A DNA stretch of 64,000 nucleotides from Polynucleobacter sp. JS-JIR-II-b4 (GCF_018687815.1 NZ_CP061306.1:806001-870000), one strand, 5' to 3'; counted from the first letter of the stretch, positions 46,197-54,961 are shown. Program-made: numbers and translations. The notes: a model not told the origin generated them from the letters alone.

Positions 46197-46802
46197 ATGA
46201 AAACTAAATTACTCTTTTTAATGCTCGCCCTTGAGATTTCTATTGGGGTTGCACATGGTGCCTCGGCCTTTGACCAAATGCTGTCCTCTAGTTTTAAGGC
46301 GAATGGTATTGCGGGGCTTGATCGATTGAATCAAGATGCTGCGCAGAAGTTTTGCTCTAACCCAGTAAATTTGTCTGGCGGTGGAGATCCCAAGATGCGC
46401 GAAAAAATTCAAAATGCAAATATGGCTAGTATCAAACAGCCATCAGATGGAAAGTATATCGGTAACTGGGTGGATGGCGAAAAAATTGCTCAAAGTGGTA
46501 GGGGGGCAACATGGTCAGATAGCGCTGATTCAATTAATGGCGGGTCTTGCTATAACTGTCACCAGATTGATATCAAAGAGCTATCCTACGGAAACATTGG
46601 TCCGTCGCTTTGGAATTACGGCAAGATGAGAGGCTACTCAAAAGAGGTGATTGATTACACCTGGAATCGTATTAACAACGCAAAAGCTTATAACGTATGT
46701 AGCAACATGCCACGTTTTGGCCACTTTAAATTGTTAACTGAAAAGCAAATGCAAGATGTTATGGCTTTGCTCCTCGATCCTGAGTCACCCGTAAATAAAT
46801 AA
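46197..46802 (+). CDS. soxX: Cytochrome c subunit SoxX
   Basis: This 201-residue monoheme cytochrome c has a signal peptide (cleavage near AHGASA) and the heme site CYNCH at 118-122, in SINGGSCYNCHQID. The axial Met is M171 in CSNMPRFGHFKLLT. It receives electrons from SoxA. It starts 18 bases after soxA and is followed by an intrinsic terminator before soxB. Confidence 0.95.
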   Translation: MKTKLLFLMLALEISIGVAHGASAFDQMLSSSFKANGIAGLDRLNQDAAQKFCSNPVNLSGGGDPKMREKIQNANMASIKQPSDGKYIGNWVDGEKIAQSGRGATWSDSADSINGGSCYNCHQIDIKELSYGNIGPSLWNYGKMRGYSKEVIDYTWNRINNAKAYNVCSNMPRFGHFKLLTEKQMQDVMALLLDPESPVNK

Positions 46803-46810
46803 CAAAATAA

Positions 46811-46833
46811 AACGGGCCGTAAGGCCTGTTTTT
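46811..46833 (+). terminator. Intrinsic terminator between soxX and soxB
   Basis: AACGGGCC (46811-46818) and GGCCTGTT (46823-46830) form a stem with one G-T wobble and a GTAA loop, followed by further Ts. It would reduce soxB expression relative to soxYZAX. Confidence 0.8.
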
Positions 46834-46850
46834 ACTAATAGGGATTTACT

Positions 46851-48584
46851 ATGTCACTAAGTCGTCGTGAGTTCTTGCAAGCGCTAGCTGTTGCCTCCGC
46901 TGGCGGTATGAGTTTGCATTCTGGTTTTGTAAATGCTCAAGGCTCTGCACAAAAATTTTATGACTTACCAAAGTTTGGTAATGTCCATTTCTTGCATTTT
47001 ACAGACTGCCATGCGCAGTTGCTACCAATTTACTTCCGGGAGCCAAATGTCAATCTAGGCATTGGTGCGCAAGAAGGTAAAACGCCTCACTTAGTTGGCG
47101 AATATTTCTTGAGGGCCAATGGCATTAAGCCTGGTACTCATGATGCGCATGCGTTCACTTATTTAGATTACGTGGCTGCCGCTCAGAACTACGGCAAGAT
47201 GGGCGGATTTGCTCATATGGCGACTTTAATTAAGCAATTAAAAGCAAATCGTCCTGGCGCATTACTTCTAGATGGTGGCGATACTTGGCAGGGATCCGGT
47301 ACAGCTCTTTGGACCAATGGTCAAGATATGGTAGATGCAGCACTTGCTTTGGGGGTTGATGTGATGACTCCTCACTGGGAAATGACTCTTGGCGAGAAGC
47401 GCGTTATGGAAATTGTCAATGGCGATTTTAAGGGCAAGGTTTCTTTCGTAGCCCAAAATATTAAGACCGCAGATTTTGGTGATAACGTATTTAATCCCTA
47501 TGTTATGAGAGTGCAAAACGGAATACAGATTGCCATTATTGGTCAAGCGTTCCCATACACACCGATTGCGAATCCGCGATATTTCACTCCCGACTGGACT
47601 TTTGGCATTCAGGAAGAGAATCTCCAAAAGACCATTGATGAAGTGAGGGCAAAGGGGGCAAAAGTCGTTGTATTGCTATCTCACAATGGCATGGACGTTG
47701 ACTTAAAGATGGCTTCACGAGTAAGTGGTTTAGATGCCATTATGGGTGGGCATACGCATGATGGTGTGCCTATTCCCGTAAAGGTTAAAAATTCTGGAGG
47801 TGTCACTTTAGTTACTAATGCTGGCTCTAATACAAAGTTTTTGGCCGCATTAGATTTTGATGTCAAAGGGGGTAAAGCAATTGATTTCCGCTATAAATTA
47901 TTCCCAATCTTTTCAAATATGATCCCAGCTGATCCGGCGATGAGCAGGTTGATTGCAAAGATCCGGGCTCCATATGAAGCCAAGCTGAATGAGAAATTGG
48001 CTACTACTGAGGGTCTCTTGTATCGACGTGGTAACTTCAATGGCAGCTTTGATCAACTTATTCTAGATGGCTTGATGTCTCAGAAAAATACGGAAATTGC
48101 TTTCTCACCTGGCTTCCGTTGGGGTACCAGCCTATTGCCGGGTCAAGCTATTACTCGCGAGAATTTGCTTGATCAAACGGCGATTACTTATCCCTACACC
48201 ACTGTGACCAATATGACTGGTGAAACAATTAAGACTATTCTTGAGGACGTAGCCGATAACCTCTTCAATCCAGACCCGTATTATCAGCAAGGTGGCGATA
48301 TGGTTCGCGTTGGTGGATTGCAATACACCATCGACCCAGCGGAAGCTGCTGGCAAGCGGATCACCGATATGCGTTTGAATGGCAAGTCTATAGAGGCTAA
48401 TAAAGTTTACAAAGTGGCTGGTTGGGCTCCGGTTAGTGAGGCGGCAAGGGATGCTGGCACAGAACCAATTTGGGATGTGATTGAGCGTCACCTGCGTGAT
48501 GTCAAGTTGGTTAAAGCCGTTAAATTAAATGAGCCAATCATTAAGGGTGTGAGTAATAATCCTGGTATGGTTTCTATTGCCTAA
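46851..48584 (+). CDS. soxB: Thiosulfohydrolase SoxB
   Basis: This 577-residue dimanganese enzyme hydrolyses the sulfonate from SoxY-S-thiosulfonate to release sulfate. A Tat leader is at LSRREFLQALAVASAGG. Metal ligands are visible: HFTDCHAQ (D52, H54), LLDGGDTWQGSG (D141, D144), SHNGMD and GGHTHDG. The long VMTPHWEMT replaces the NHE of 5'-nucleotidases, as expected in SoxB. A terminator lies just upstream, after soxX. Confidence 0.97.
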   Translation: MSLSRREFLQALAVASAGGMSLHSGFVNAQGSAQKFYDLPKFGNVHFLHFTDCHAQLLPIYFREPNVNLGIGAQEGKTPHLVGEYFLRANGIKPGTHDAHAFTYLDYVAAAQNYGKMGGFAHMATLIKQLKANRPGALLLDGGDTWQGSGTALWTNGQDMVDAALALGVDVMTPHWEMTLGEKRVMEIVNGDFKGKVSFVAQNIKTADFGDNVFNPYVMRVQNGIQIAIIGQAFPYTPIANPRYFTPDWTFGIQEENLQKTIDEVRAKGAKVVVLLSHNGMDVDLKMASRVSGLDAIMGGHTHDGVPIPVKVKNSGGVTLVTNAGSNTKFLAALDFDVKGGKAIDFRYKLFPIFSNMIPADPAMSRLIAKIRAPYEAKLNEKLATTEGLLYRRGNFNGSFDQLILDGLMSQKNTEIAFSPGFRWGTSLLPGQAITRENLLDQTAITYPYTTVTNMTGETIKTILEDVADNLFNPDPYYQQGGDMVRVGGLQYTIDPAEAAGKRITDMRLNGKSIEANKVYKVAGWAPVSEAARDAGTEPIWDVIERHLRDVKLVKAVKLNEPIIKGVSNNPGMVSIA

Positions 48585-48600
48585 TATCCTGTAAATCTTC

Positions 48601-49035
48601 ATGAATAAAATATTACGATTACTGGCGGCGACCTTATTTGCTTTTGCTGCTTTGACTGCTCAGCGGTCATATGCTGTGGGCTCAGAGGTCACATACCAAA
48701 TAGATGATGCTCAAGTCCAGGGGATCAAGGGTCTTAGGAGTATCCGTAATCATTTAGATGTTGCGCCTGACACTAAGATTATTGTGGTGACTTATGCTGA
48801 AGGCGTTGATCTTTTGTTAGAAAATGCAAAAGATATTAAAAATAATATTGAATACGCTCCATTAATTTCTGCATTGAAATCTCGTGGCGTACGTTTTGAG
48901 GTTTGTGAAATTACTTTGAAGAATCGCAACCTTAAGAAAGACCAATTTATTCTTGATGCCGACTTCACTCCATCTGGCGTAGTTCGCATTGGCGATTTGC
49001 AATACAAAGATCATTTCGCCTACATTAAGCCTTAA
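48601..49035 (+). CDS. Exported DsrE-family protein
   Basis: This 144-residue protein has a signal peptide (cleavage near RSYAVG) and a DsrE/DsrF-type fold pattern. That pattern is VTYQIDDAQVQGIKGLRSIRNHL and IIVVTYAEGVDLLLENA (key AEGV), with the cysteine in FEVCEITLKNRN. DsrE-type proteins pass sulfane sulfur between proteins. Being exported, this member may receive sulfur from the Sox system in the periplasm. It lies 17 bases after soxB. Confidence 0.85.
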   Translation: MNKILRLLAATLFAFAALTAQRSYAVGSEVTYQIDDAQVQGIKGLRSIRNHLDVAPDTKIIVVTYAEGVDLLLENAKDIKNNIEYAPLISALKSRGVRFEVCEITLKNRNLKKDQFILDADFTPSGVVRIGDLQYKDHFAYIKP

Positions 49036-49057
49036 TATTTCCTAGTCTATTCGCCAG

Positions 49058-50020
49058 ATGTTGATCAGGTTCATTAAGATAGCGCTCATTGGCGGCGCTA
49101 TTTTTCTTGCTGCGAGCATTTCTCATGCAGCTGAGCCAAAAAATGATCCTGCTGGAATCCTATTAAAGCCCATCAAGGTGGCTCCAAATACCTATTTTGT
49201 GCAAGGATTGGCAGAAATGGGTGCTAGTCAAAATCAAAACTTTATCTCTAATGCTGGCTTTGTGATTACACCTAAAGGGGTGGTAGTCGTTGATGCCCTT
49301 GGATCTCCAGTGCTGGCTCAAAAGCTAATTCAAGAAATAAAGAAGATAAGCGCACAAAAGATTGTTGCGGTTATTGTTACTCACTATCACGCTGATCATG
49401 TTTATGGTCTACAGGAGTTTAAAAAGATTGGTGCAAAAATATACGGACAAAGCGAAGGAAGAGGTTATATTTCTTCTGAAACTGCCAAGCAAAGACTGAT
49501 CACCTCTCGTGTTGATTTTGCTCCTTGGGTTAATAAAGATACCCACTTAGTGCCAGCGGACATTTGGTTCGATAAGCATTATCAACTCAATATTGGTGGC
49601 CTTGATTTCATTATTAGTAGAGTGGGTCCAGCGCATTCGCCCGAAGATGTTTTGGTATACGTTCCTTCAGAGGGCGTGCTATTTGTAGGGGACTTAGTTT
49701 TTCAAGGCAGAATTCCTTATGTAGGCAATGCTGATAGCAAGGGTTGGCTGTTAGCCCTTGATGAGTTTGAAAAATTCAACTCTAAGGTCATCATCCCTGG
49801 TCATGGGCCCCAGTCAATTAATCCGATTGAAGACATTCGTTTTACTCGTGATTACTTACGTTTTTTACGAGAAAGCATGGCTCCGGCAGCTCTTAATATG
49901 GATGCGTTCGATGGGGCCTATAGCGCAGTAGACTGGTCTGAATATGATGGAATTCCTCTATTTAAGGCTGCCAACCGTATGAATGCCTATAACGTCTACC
50001 TCTCGATTCAAGGCGAATAG
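49058..50020 (+). CDS. SoxH-like metallo-beta-lactamase-fold hydrolase
   Basis: This 320-residue exported protein (signal peptide, cleavage near ISHAAE) has the zinc-binding HYHADHVYG, GPAHSPEDVLVY, GVLFVGDLVF and PGHGPQ. These are the complete His/Asp set of the fold. It matches SoxH and the related quinoprotein-relay hydrolases often linked to sox clusters, where the reaction is still unclear. It follows the DsrE-like gene closely. Confidence 0.85.
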   Translation: MLIRFIKIALIGGAIFLAASISHAAEPKNDPAGILLKPIKVAPNTYFVQGLAEMGASQNQNFISNAGFVITPKGVVVVDALGSPVLAQKLIQEIKKISAQKIVAVIVTHYHADHVYGLQEFKKIGAKIYGQSEGRGYISSETAKQRLITSRVDFAPWVNKDTHLVPADIWFDKHYQLNIGGLDFIISRVGPAHSPEDVLVYVPSEGVLFVGDLVFQGRIPYVGNADSKGWLLALDEFEKFNSKVIIPGHGPQSINPIEDIRFTRDYLRFLRESMAPAALNMDAFDGAYSAVDWSEYDGIPLFKAANRMNAYNVYLSIQGE

Positions 50021-50080
50021 GGCAAATTTAGTTCCTAAGCCTTAAAATAGGCAATTCTTGGGCTGAATGATGGATTTGTC

Positions 50081-50404
50081 ATGAAATTAAATCGATTGCA
50101 TCTTACCTTTACTTTTTTGGCGATTTCCAGTTTTGCCCTTAGCTTCTCTGTTTCCGCATCTAGTGATTTTGCTCATGGCAAGAGAATTGATGAGGAGAAG
50201 TGTTACACCTGTCATGCGAAAAAAACAGGTTTTGGCAATGGCGATATGATTTACACGCGTAAGGATTCGAAGGTGCAAAGTTTTAGCAGGTTAAAGACCA
50301 TGGTCGGAATGTGTAATGCGGAGTTACGGCTGGATCTTTTTCCAGAGGATGAGGTTGATGTGGTGACCTACTTAAACGGGCAGTTTTACAAATTTAATAA
50401 ATAG
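50081..50404 (+). CDS. Small periplasmic monoheme cytochrome c
   Basis: This 107-residue protein has a signal peptide (cleavage near SVSASS) and one heme site, CYTCH at residues 44-48. Later methionines and C81 are in KTMVGMCNAEL. Small cytochromes accept electrons from SoxAX and SoxCD; this gene lies between the SoxH-like gene and the YeeE gene and could be such a carrier. The partner is not shown by sequence. Confidence 0.85.
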   Translation: MKLNRLHLTFTFLAISSFALSFSVSASSDFAHGKRIDEEKCYTCHAKKTGFGNGDMIYTRKDSKVQSFSRLKTMVGMCNAELRLDLFPEDEVDVVTYLNGQFYKFNK

Positions 50405-50420
50405 TCAAAGCATTCTAATT

Positions 50421-51542
50421 ATGGAAGCAGTAAATATTGATGTGTTAGGCAAGTCTGTTTTATGGTGTACCTTTGCGATCACATTCATGTTCGGTGCTGT
50501 GCTGCAAAAGACAGGCTTTTGCAGCATGGGCGCAGTTTCTGATGCATTTATTATGTCGAGCTGGGATCGCATGAGGCAATGGTTCTTGGCAATTGGTGTG
50601 GCAATTATTGGGTTTACGCTAATGTCCTATGTTGGACTGATTGATCCATCAAAAAGTTTCTACACAGGAAATAAGTTTTTGTGGCTATCTACGCTAGTAG
50701 GTAGCTTGCTTTTTGGTTTTGGTATGGTGCTTGCATCAGGTTGTGGGAGCAAGACTCTGGTGCGTATTGGCGGCGGTAATTTAAAGTCTGTGATTGTTTT
50801 CTTGGTGCTTGGTTTGACGGCTTATATGACAATGCGCGGATTCCTGGGGGTGATTCGCATCAATACATTGGATACTGTATTTTTGTCTTTTTCTACCCCT
50901 CAAGATTTACCTAGTCTTTTAAGTGGCCCACTTGGCATTGCACGATCCCATCTTCATCTGGGTTTGGGTCTATTAATCAGCTTTATCTTTATTGCCTATG
51001 CTTTAAGTAAGAGGTCATTCTGGACCTTTGAGAATCTATTTGCTGGCACGGTGGTGGGTTTGGCAATTTGCGCAATATGGTGGGTTAGCGGTAATCTAGG
51101 TCATGTCGCCGAAGATCCTACTACATTGGAAGAGGTTTTTTTGATGACGAATTCTGGTCGCATGGAAAGTCTATCGTTTGTTGCGCCATACGCATATTCT
51201 TTGGATTGGCTAATGATGTATAGCGACACTTCTAAAGTTCTCACGCTGGGAATTGTGGCTGTGATAGGTATGATTTCTGGCTCAGCCCTGATCGCGCTCA
51301 TCACTAGATCGTTTCGTTGGGAATCTTTTCGAAATACTGAGGATACAGCCAATCATTTGGTGGGTGCGACACTCATGGGATTTGGCGGCGTTACAGCGCT
51401 AGGTTGTACCGTTGGACAGGGCCTCAGTGGGGTCTCCACATTATCTCTGGCATCATTCTTGGCTTTACCGGGATTTATTCTAGGTGCCTACTTGGCCTTA
51501 CTGTATTTGCAATTTAGACTTGCGCCCAAACCTTGTAATTAA
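50421..51542 (+). CDS. YeeE/YedE (TsuA-like) thiosulfate/sulfur transporter, full length
   Basis: This 373-residue protein has about nine membrane helices. The three cysteine motifs of TsuA/YeeE are present: QKTGFCSMGAVSDAF, LASGCGSKTLVRIGGGN and GCTVGQGLSGVST. TsuA imports thiosulfate by relaying it along these cysteines. It lies directly after the sox genes and the small cytochrome, and a second YeeE/YedE pair follows within 25 bases. Confidence 0.92.
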   Translation: MEAVNIDVLGKSVLWCTFAITFMFGAVLQKTGFCSMGAVSDAFIMSSWDRMRQWFLAIGVAIIGFTLMSYVGLIDPSKSFYTGNKFLWLSTLVGSLLFGFGMVLASGCGSKTLVRIGGGNLKSVIVFLVLGLTAYMTMRGFLGVIRINTLDTVFLSFSTPQDLPSLLSGPLGIARSHLHLGLGLLISFIFIAYALSKRSFWTFENLFAGTVVGLAICAIWWVSGNLGHVAEDPTTLEEVFLMTNSGRMESLSFVAPYAYSLDWLMMYSDTSKVLTLGIVAVIGMISGSALIALITRSFRWESFRNTEDTANHLVGATLMGFGGVTALGCTVGQGLSGVSTLSLASFLALPGFILGAYLALLYLQFRLAPKPCN

Positions 51543-51566
51543 TTTTTAGTGACTGATTGGAATAGC

Positions 51567-52004
51567 ATGCAGATTGATTGGATTTCATTCACCCCAATAC
51601 CCTCCTTAATTGGTGGAATGATATTAGGCGTAGCGGCGGCTCTTTATATGTTGTTGCATGGCCGAATTTTGGGAATTAGTGGCATTGTTTCTGGCTTATT
51701 GAATCCGCAGAAGGGCGATGTAGATTGGCGTGTTTCGATTGTGCTGGGAATACTATCCGCACCAGTCTTGGCGGCTGTAATGCTTGATCTGCATGCAATT
51801 CAAGTTATTGATACAGACTGGTTCAGTATTATGGCTGCAGGCCTCCTCGTTGGTTTTGGCGCCCAATACGGGTCTGGGTGTACGAGCGGCCACGGAATTT
51901 GTGGTTTGTCGCGTCTATCACCTCGTTCGATGGCGGCAACAATGCTTTTTATGTCTTCAGGATTTATGGCGACGTTCATCATTCGTCACATAATAGGGGC
52001 TTAA
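51567..52004 (+). CDS. YeeE/YedE family protein, first half of a split transporter
   Basis: This protein of about 145 residues has four membrane helices and GFGAQYGSGCTSGHGICGLSR with the conserved cysteine. ATG 51567 is chosen because TGGA stands shortly before it; a GTG at 51549 would add six residues and has no ribosome site. It is paired with the next gene (DUF6691 type). Confidence 0.85.
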   Translation: MQIDWISFTPIPSLIGGMILGVAAALYMLLHGRILGISGIVSGLLNPQKGDVDWRVSIVLGILSAPVLAAVMLDLHAIQVIDTDWFSIMAAGLLVGFGAQYGSGCTSGHGICGLSRLSPRSMAATMLFMSSGFMATFIIRHIIGA

Positions 52005-52006
52005 TC

Positions 52007-52438
52007 GTGAGAAGACATTTCAACCTATTTAGTCAGTATTTAATTGGCTTGTTATTTGGTTTTGGTTTAATTCTTTCGGGAATGAGTAATCCACAAAAAG
52101 TATTGAATTTTCTGGACATCACAGGCTCATGGGACCCATCCTTATTGTTTGTAATGGGGGGTGCTGTAATTGTTGGTTTAGCTGGATTCTATTTAGTCAC
52201 TAAACGCAGCGAGGCCTTTTTTAGCGGGGCCTTTCATCTGCCGCATCGTAAAGACATTACAAGACCCTTAGTTTTAGGGAGCTTAATTTTTGGTGTAGGT
52301 TGGGGTATTGCTGGTTTCTGTCCAGGCCCTGCCTTAGTCTCCCTAGGTGCCGGTCATCTAAAGGCGTTTGTATTTGTGATCTTCATGTTGATAGGCATGT
52401 CTTTTTGCAATCGATTTTGTACTGGCCATAAGCATTAA
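52007..52438 (+). CDS. DUF6691/YeeE-YedE protein, second half of a split transporter
   Basis: This 143-residue protein has four membrane helices, LFGFGLILSGMSNPQKVLNF and GWGIAGFCPGPALVSLGAG with the conserved cysteine. The GTG start at 52007 follows AGGGGCTTAATC; an ATG at 51878 overlaps the previous gene and is rejected. Split YeeE pairs like this one usually occur beside rhodanese-type genes, as here. Confidence 0.85.
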   Translation: MRRHFNLFSQYLIGLLFGFGLILSGMSNPQKVLNFLDITGSWDPSLLFVMGGAVIVGLAGFYLVTKRSEAFFSGAFHLPHRKDITRPLVLGSLIFGVGWGIAGFCPGPALVSLGAGHLKAFVFVIFMLIGMSFCNRFCTGHKH

Positions 52439-52499
52439 GGCGGTTTTCTTGAGTCGTCTCGATGGTTAATTTTCTACAGTCTTAAAAAAGGAGTTTTTT

Positions 52500-52844
52500 G
52501 TGAGTCTTCCTATTTCTTGTCATAACGCTCAGTTTGGTACTCTTGGTCAAATCGATCCAAGTCATTTGGCTGAAATTGCGGCACAAGGCTATAAGAGCGT
52601 GATTAATAATCGTCCTGACGGTGAGGGCGGCCCAGAGCAACCAACTAATGCATCCATTCAAGCTGAAGCAGAAAAGCTTGGATTGAATTATGTTTACTTG
52701 CCAGTCATTTCTGGCGCATTTACTCCAGACCAAGTGCAAGAAATGGCTCGTCTCTTAAAAACTTTGCCAGGTCCTATTTTGGCTTTTTGCCGCTCAGGCG
52801 CACGCTCAACAAACTTGTACCAACTTGCTTTGCAGCTCCGTTAA
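52500..52844 (+). CDS. TIGR01244-family sulfurtransferase/phosphatase-like protein
   Basis: This 114-residue protein matches the DUF442/TIGR01244 family: VINNRPDGEGGPEQP and the catalytic loop AFCRSGARSTNLY (Cx5R). The fold is that of a dual-specificity phosphatase, but the family is linked to sulfur transfer, as in the BLH fusion of the BigR operon. The GTG start at 52500 is preceded by AAAAGGAG at ideal distance. It sits downstream of the split YeeE pair. Confidence 0.88.
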   Translation: MSLPISCHNAQFGTLGQIDPSHLAEIAAQGYKSVINNRPDGEGGPEQPTNASIQAEAEKLGLNYVYLPVISGAFTPDQVQEMARLLKTLPGPILAFCRSGARSTNLYQLALQLR

Positions 52845-52866
52845 GTAAAAGAGCACTCTCTAAAAC

Positions 52867-53286
52867 ATGCGCATCGCCATCCCCGAAGAAAGAAAGCTGG
52901 TTCATGAAATGATCATGCCCATTCGTTGGGGCGATATGGATGCGTATGGGCATGTAAACAATACCGTGTACTTCCGGTATATGGAGCAAGCGCGCTGTGA
53001 GTGGATTACTTCTTTGGGCTATGATGTCGCTCCTGGTCGTGAGTCTATGTTGATGATTAATGGCTTTTGTAATTTTTATCAGCAGCTGACCTTTCCGGGT
53101 GAGTTGAGGCTGAAAACCTCGATTGGTGCTATTGGTAGAACAAGCCTGGATCTTTACACCAGCATGGCTTTAACTACGTCTCCTGATATAGAAGCCGCTA
53201 TTGGTGGTGCAACCATGGTTTGGGTCGATCTCACTACCAATAAATCAGCGCCTTGGCCTGAGCATGTTTTACAACAGTTGCGCTAG
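52867..53286 (+). CDS. Acyl-CoA thioesterase (4HBT/YbgC-like hot-dog fold)
   Basis: This 139-residue protein has the 4HBT signature PIRWGDMDAYGHVNNTVYFRYMEQ (key residues Asp in GDMDAYGHVNN). It hydrolyses acyl-CoA thioesters; the substrate is not evident. It lies between the TIGR01244 gene and mnmH with short gaps and looks unrelated to sulfur oxidation. Confidence 0.88.
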   Translation: MRIAIPEERKLVHEMIMPIRWGDMDAYGHVNNTVYFRYMEQARCEWITSLGYDVAPGRESMLMINGFCNFYQQLTFPGELRLKTSIGAIGRTSLDLYTSMALTTSPDIEAAIGGATMVWVDLTTNKSAPWPEHVLQQLR

Positions 53287-53292
53287 TTCGCC

Positions 53293-54378
53293 GTGCAGCC
53301 TATTAATTCCCATATCCTAAGATCTGAGCAATTTTTATCTGAACTGGATGAGTTTGACCTGATCATTGACGTTAGGTCTCCAGCTGAGTTTGCTCTTGAT
53401 CATATTCCCGGTGCAGTTAATTACCCGGTGCTTAATAATGAGGAGCGCGCCACAATTGGTACGCTCTATAAACAAGAATCTCCCTTTGCCGCTAAAAAAC
53501 TGGGCGCAGCTTTAGTTTCTAAAAACATTGCCGCACATTTGGAAAGCCATTTTCTTGATTACCCTCGTGAGTGGCGGCCATTAATTTATTGCTGGCGTGG
53601 TGGCGAGCGTAGTGGAGCATTTACACATATCCTCAATCGCATTGGCTGGAAGGCCAAGCAGCTTGAAGGTGGTTACCAGGGCTTCAGAAGAACTGTAATA
53701 GATGGTCTTGACTCTGCTGCAAAACAGTACTCGTTTCAGGTCATCTGCGGTATGACGGGTAGTGGTAAGACTAGGGTGCTGCAAGAGATTGGCGCCTTAG
53801 GTGCTCAGATTCTAGATTTAGAGGGCCTGGCGGTGCATCGTGGTTCAGTGCTTGGTAATGAACCGAATGAGGATCAGCCTTCCCAAAAAGGTTTTGAGAC
53901 CGCCTTATGGAATACATTGCGTTTGCTCGACCCTGCTAAACCCGTGTTTGTGGAATCGGAGAGTAAGAAGGTTGGTGGCCTGCATGTACCTGATGCTCTA
54001 ATGGAAACTATTCGCAATGGTAGCTGTATTGAATTGCGATCAAGTGCCCAGACACGAGTCTCATGGTTAATTCGTGAATACCATCATTTCTTAACCAACA
54101 CCGATAACTTCAAGCAAAAGCTAGCATTACTCACCGCCCATTATGGAAAAGTACAAATCTCTAAATGGAATGAAGCCATTGATGCGGGAAATTTTCCGGA
54201 GCTAGTTGAAGAGCTATTAGTCAAACACTACGACCCATCCTATCAATCATCAATCGTGAGAAATTTTCCTCAGTATCAAGAGGAGAATTTTGTGCAATTA
54301 GAGAGTGATACTGATGAAGCCTTTAAGAATGCAGCTAAAGCACTCTTTTTAAATTCAATGAAAACTGTAGAGGCCTAA
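53293..54378 (+). CDS. mnmH: tRNA 2-selenouridine synthase
   Basis: This 361-residue protein has an N-terminal rhodanese domain (IIDVRSPAEFALDHIPGAV; catalytic loop LIYCWRGGERSGAF) and a P-loop domain (CGMTGSGKTRVLQEIG). It replaces sulfur by selenium in the wobble uridine of tRNAs and can also geranylate it. The start is a GTG at 53293, six bases after the thioesterase stop. No selD is visible in the window. Confidence 0.92.
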   Translation: MQPINSHILRSEQFLSELDEFDLIIDVRSPAEFALDHIPGAVNYPVLNNEERATIGTLYKQESPFAAKKLGAALVSKNIAAHLESHFLDYPREWRPLIYCWRGGERSGAFTHILNRIGWKAKQLEGGYQGFRRTVIDGLDSAAKQYSFQVICGMTGSGKTRVLQEIGALGAQILDLEGLAVHRGSVLGNEPNEDQPSQKGFETALWNTLRLLDPAKPVFVESESKKVGGLHVPDALMETIRNGSCIELRSSAQTRVSWLIREYHHFLTNTDNFKQKLALLTAHYGKVQISKWNEAIDAGNFPELVEELLVKHYDPSYQSSIVRNFPQYQEENFVQLESDTDEAFKNAAKALFLNSMKTVEA

Positions 54379-54386
54379 CTTTCTCG

Positions 54387-54806
54387 CTAGAGAAGACTGC
54401 CCAGGAATTGCTCCAGCTGTGCGGGCGGCAAAGCCCCGCTAATGCGCTTTACCTCAGCCCCATTCTTGAAGCCCGCTAATGTTGGTATTGAGCGTATAGC
54501 AAACTCTTGTCCAATGCTGGGATTGGCCTCAGTATCCAATTTTATGTGTAGAACTTGTTCACCGTGTTTAGCAGCGCTAGCCGCAAAAGTTGGTGCAAAC
54601 ATTTTGCAGGGGCCACACCAGGGGGCCCAGAAATCTACTATGACAGGGAGCTTGCTTTGATTGAGGATCTCTTTAAAACTTGCCTGGTCTGCCTCGACAG
54701 GACCTAGCAACAGGCTGGCTTTGCATACACCACAAATAGGCTTTTGATTAACCCTATCTAAAGGTATGCGGTTGAATTTATGGCAACTTGGACATTTAAT
54801 CAGCAT
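54387..54806 (-). CDS. trxC: Thioredoxin 2
   Basis: This 139-residue protein has an N-terminal zinc finger (KCPSCHKFNRIP and ICGVC) and a thioredoxin domain with the active site WAPWCGPCKMFAP. The zinc finger and the WCGPC motif identify TrxC, a cytosolic reductant in oxidative stress. It is convergent with mnmH, with a weak TTCTC/GAGAA hairpin at the junction. It might supply reductant to the sulfur system, but this is not shown. Confidence 0.94.
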   Translation of the reverse strand: MLIKCPSCHKFNRIPLDRVNQKPICGVCKASLLLGPVEADQASFKEILNQSKLPVIVDFWAPWCGPCKMFAPTFAASAAKHGEQVLHIKLDTEANPSIGQEFAIRSIPTLAGFKNGAEVKRISGALPPAQLEQFLGSLL

Positions 54807-54947
54807 ATCGGTTTAACTCCCTTGAAAGCAAATGTATTTAGCCTCTGATTTGATATTCATGCGTACGGATTTCTTTTAAGATTCAACTGTATTTTGAATA
54901 TTTCTTCCATTAAATGCAAGACTAAACGTTTATCCAGTTGATTGTTT

Positions 54948-54961
54948 TTGATGTGCATCAA
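54948..54961. promoter_or_regulatory. Perfect FNR-type box upstream of the rhodanese/OsmC genes
   Basis: TTGAT-GTGC-ATCAA is an exact match. Two TATAAT hexamers follow (54978-54983 and 54988-54993), which place the box centre about 35 to 46 bases before the start, roughly a class II activator position. Confidence 0.75.

Noticed and set aside
54381..54394. TTCTC-GCTA-GAGAA as terminator between mnmH and trxC
   Set aside because: The stem is only five pairs and no T-run follows, so it is too weak to call.
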